DNA from: a virus
Virus record (IMG/VR): IMGVR_UViG_3300044641_002360
Location: 1-21,043 of that record
Reading direction: 5' to 3' (one strand)
Length of the DNA stretch: 21,043 nucleotides
The position numbers were made by a program, and so were the translations under genes. Below, piece by piece: positions 20,937-21,043 of the stretch (position 1 is its first letter; each line of letters starts with the position of its first letter). The notes under the pieces were generated by a model. It made no database searches and had not been told where the DNA came from. It saw only the letters and a program-made list of their open reading frames with translations.

Positions 20937-21043
20937 TTACGTTGTTGCATCGCCACCAACGACCCAGCTATTTGCGGCCACTTTGATTAGCGAAATGACT
21001 GCATATTGTCCAGAAGTCTTCGTGCCGTTCTTGCTGTTCACTG
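20937..21043 (-). CDS. Partial tail protein, C-terminal 34 residues only
   Basis: A reading frame enters from the window's right edge and ends with TAA at 20937-20939, leaving 34 complete residues. The visible end (GQYAVISLIKVAANSWVVGG) has the beta-strand and SWVVxGD ending common at the C-termini of phage tail-fibre and structural proteins. The gene lies 3 bases upstream of the adhesin gene. The product cannot be named from this part. Confidence 0.6.
   Translation of the reverse strand, partial: VNSKNGTKTSGQYAVISLIKVAANSWVVGGDATT

Noticed and set aside
1-21043. tRNA or other RNA genes
   Set aside because: Gaps are almost absent (largest 70 bases) and none shows a cloverleaf or known RNA motif by eye; a covariance-model scan would be decisive.

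Overview
The window looks like part of a tailed double-stranded DNA phage genome (Caudoviricetes). Every gene I can support lies on the minus strand, so transcription runs from base 21043 towards base 1. Genes are packed almost end to end: most neighbours overlap by 1 to 50 bases (ATGA or TAATG junctions), and the largest gap is 70 bases. A P22 gp10/T7 gp12-like tail nozzle candidate, a 1044-residue Gly/Ala-rich coiled-coil protein resembling an ejected virion protein, and the absence of a sheath or tape-measure gene suggest a podovirus-like particle. A lipoprotein spanin candidate and an M15 peptidase endolysin suggest a Gram-negative host. No integrase, repressor, tRNA or CRISPR array is visible. 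Host and lifestyle cannot be read from the window.

Layout in transcription order. (1) 21043-18558: the end of a tail protein, then a 791-residue adhesin with LamG-like, SPRY-like and three repeated C-terminal modules. (2) 18554-17124: a small basic protein and the lysis cassette (holin candidate, nested spanin-like pair, second membrane protein, M15 endolysin). (3) 17119-14181: zinc-ribbon protein, tail nozzle candidate, tail-collar fibre. (4) 14181-7127: GNAT-like protein, Gly/Ala-rich virion protein, a PP-loop (PAPS reductase-like) enzyme overlapping a CxxCxxCC protein, two virion-type proteins and the 1044-residue protein. (5) 7122-4526: small basic protein, metallophosphoesterase, winged-helix protein, acidic-tailed protein, OB-fold SSB-like protein, excisionase-type HTH protein, Holliday-junction-resolvase-like nuclease. 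(6) 4478-1: two proteins sharing a WL-type motif, the N-terminal half of a DnaB-type helicase, a conserved small protein, a RecE/Cas4-type exonuclease, an 80-residue unknown, a C5-cytosine methyltransferase, the C-terminal half of the helicase, a two-span membrane protein and a partial zinc ribbon.

The main result is that the replicative helicase is split. Its N-terminal domain, linker and Walker A motif end at base 3010. The SLEM motif, Walker B, sensor and arginine-finger motifs start afresh at base 933, about 2.1 kb and four genes later. The C-terminal half has its own ATG with an in-frame stop directly before it, and no intein or intron can be seen. If functional, the ATPase core must be rebuilt from two polypeptides cut between Walker A and the next core strand.

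Secondary points are the PP-loop/CxxCxxCC overlap inside the virion block, a duplicated motif protein next to the helicase, an 8-bp hairpin in the only substantial gap, and AT-rich blocks that partly follow protein domains in the adhesin and the large virion protein.
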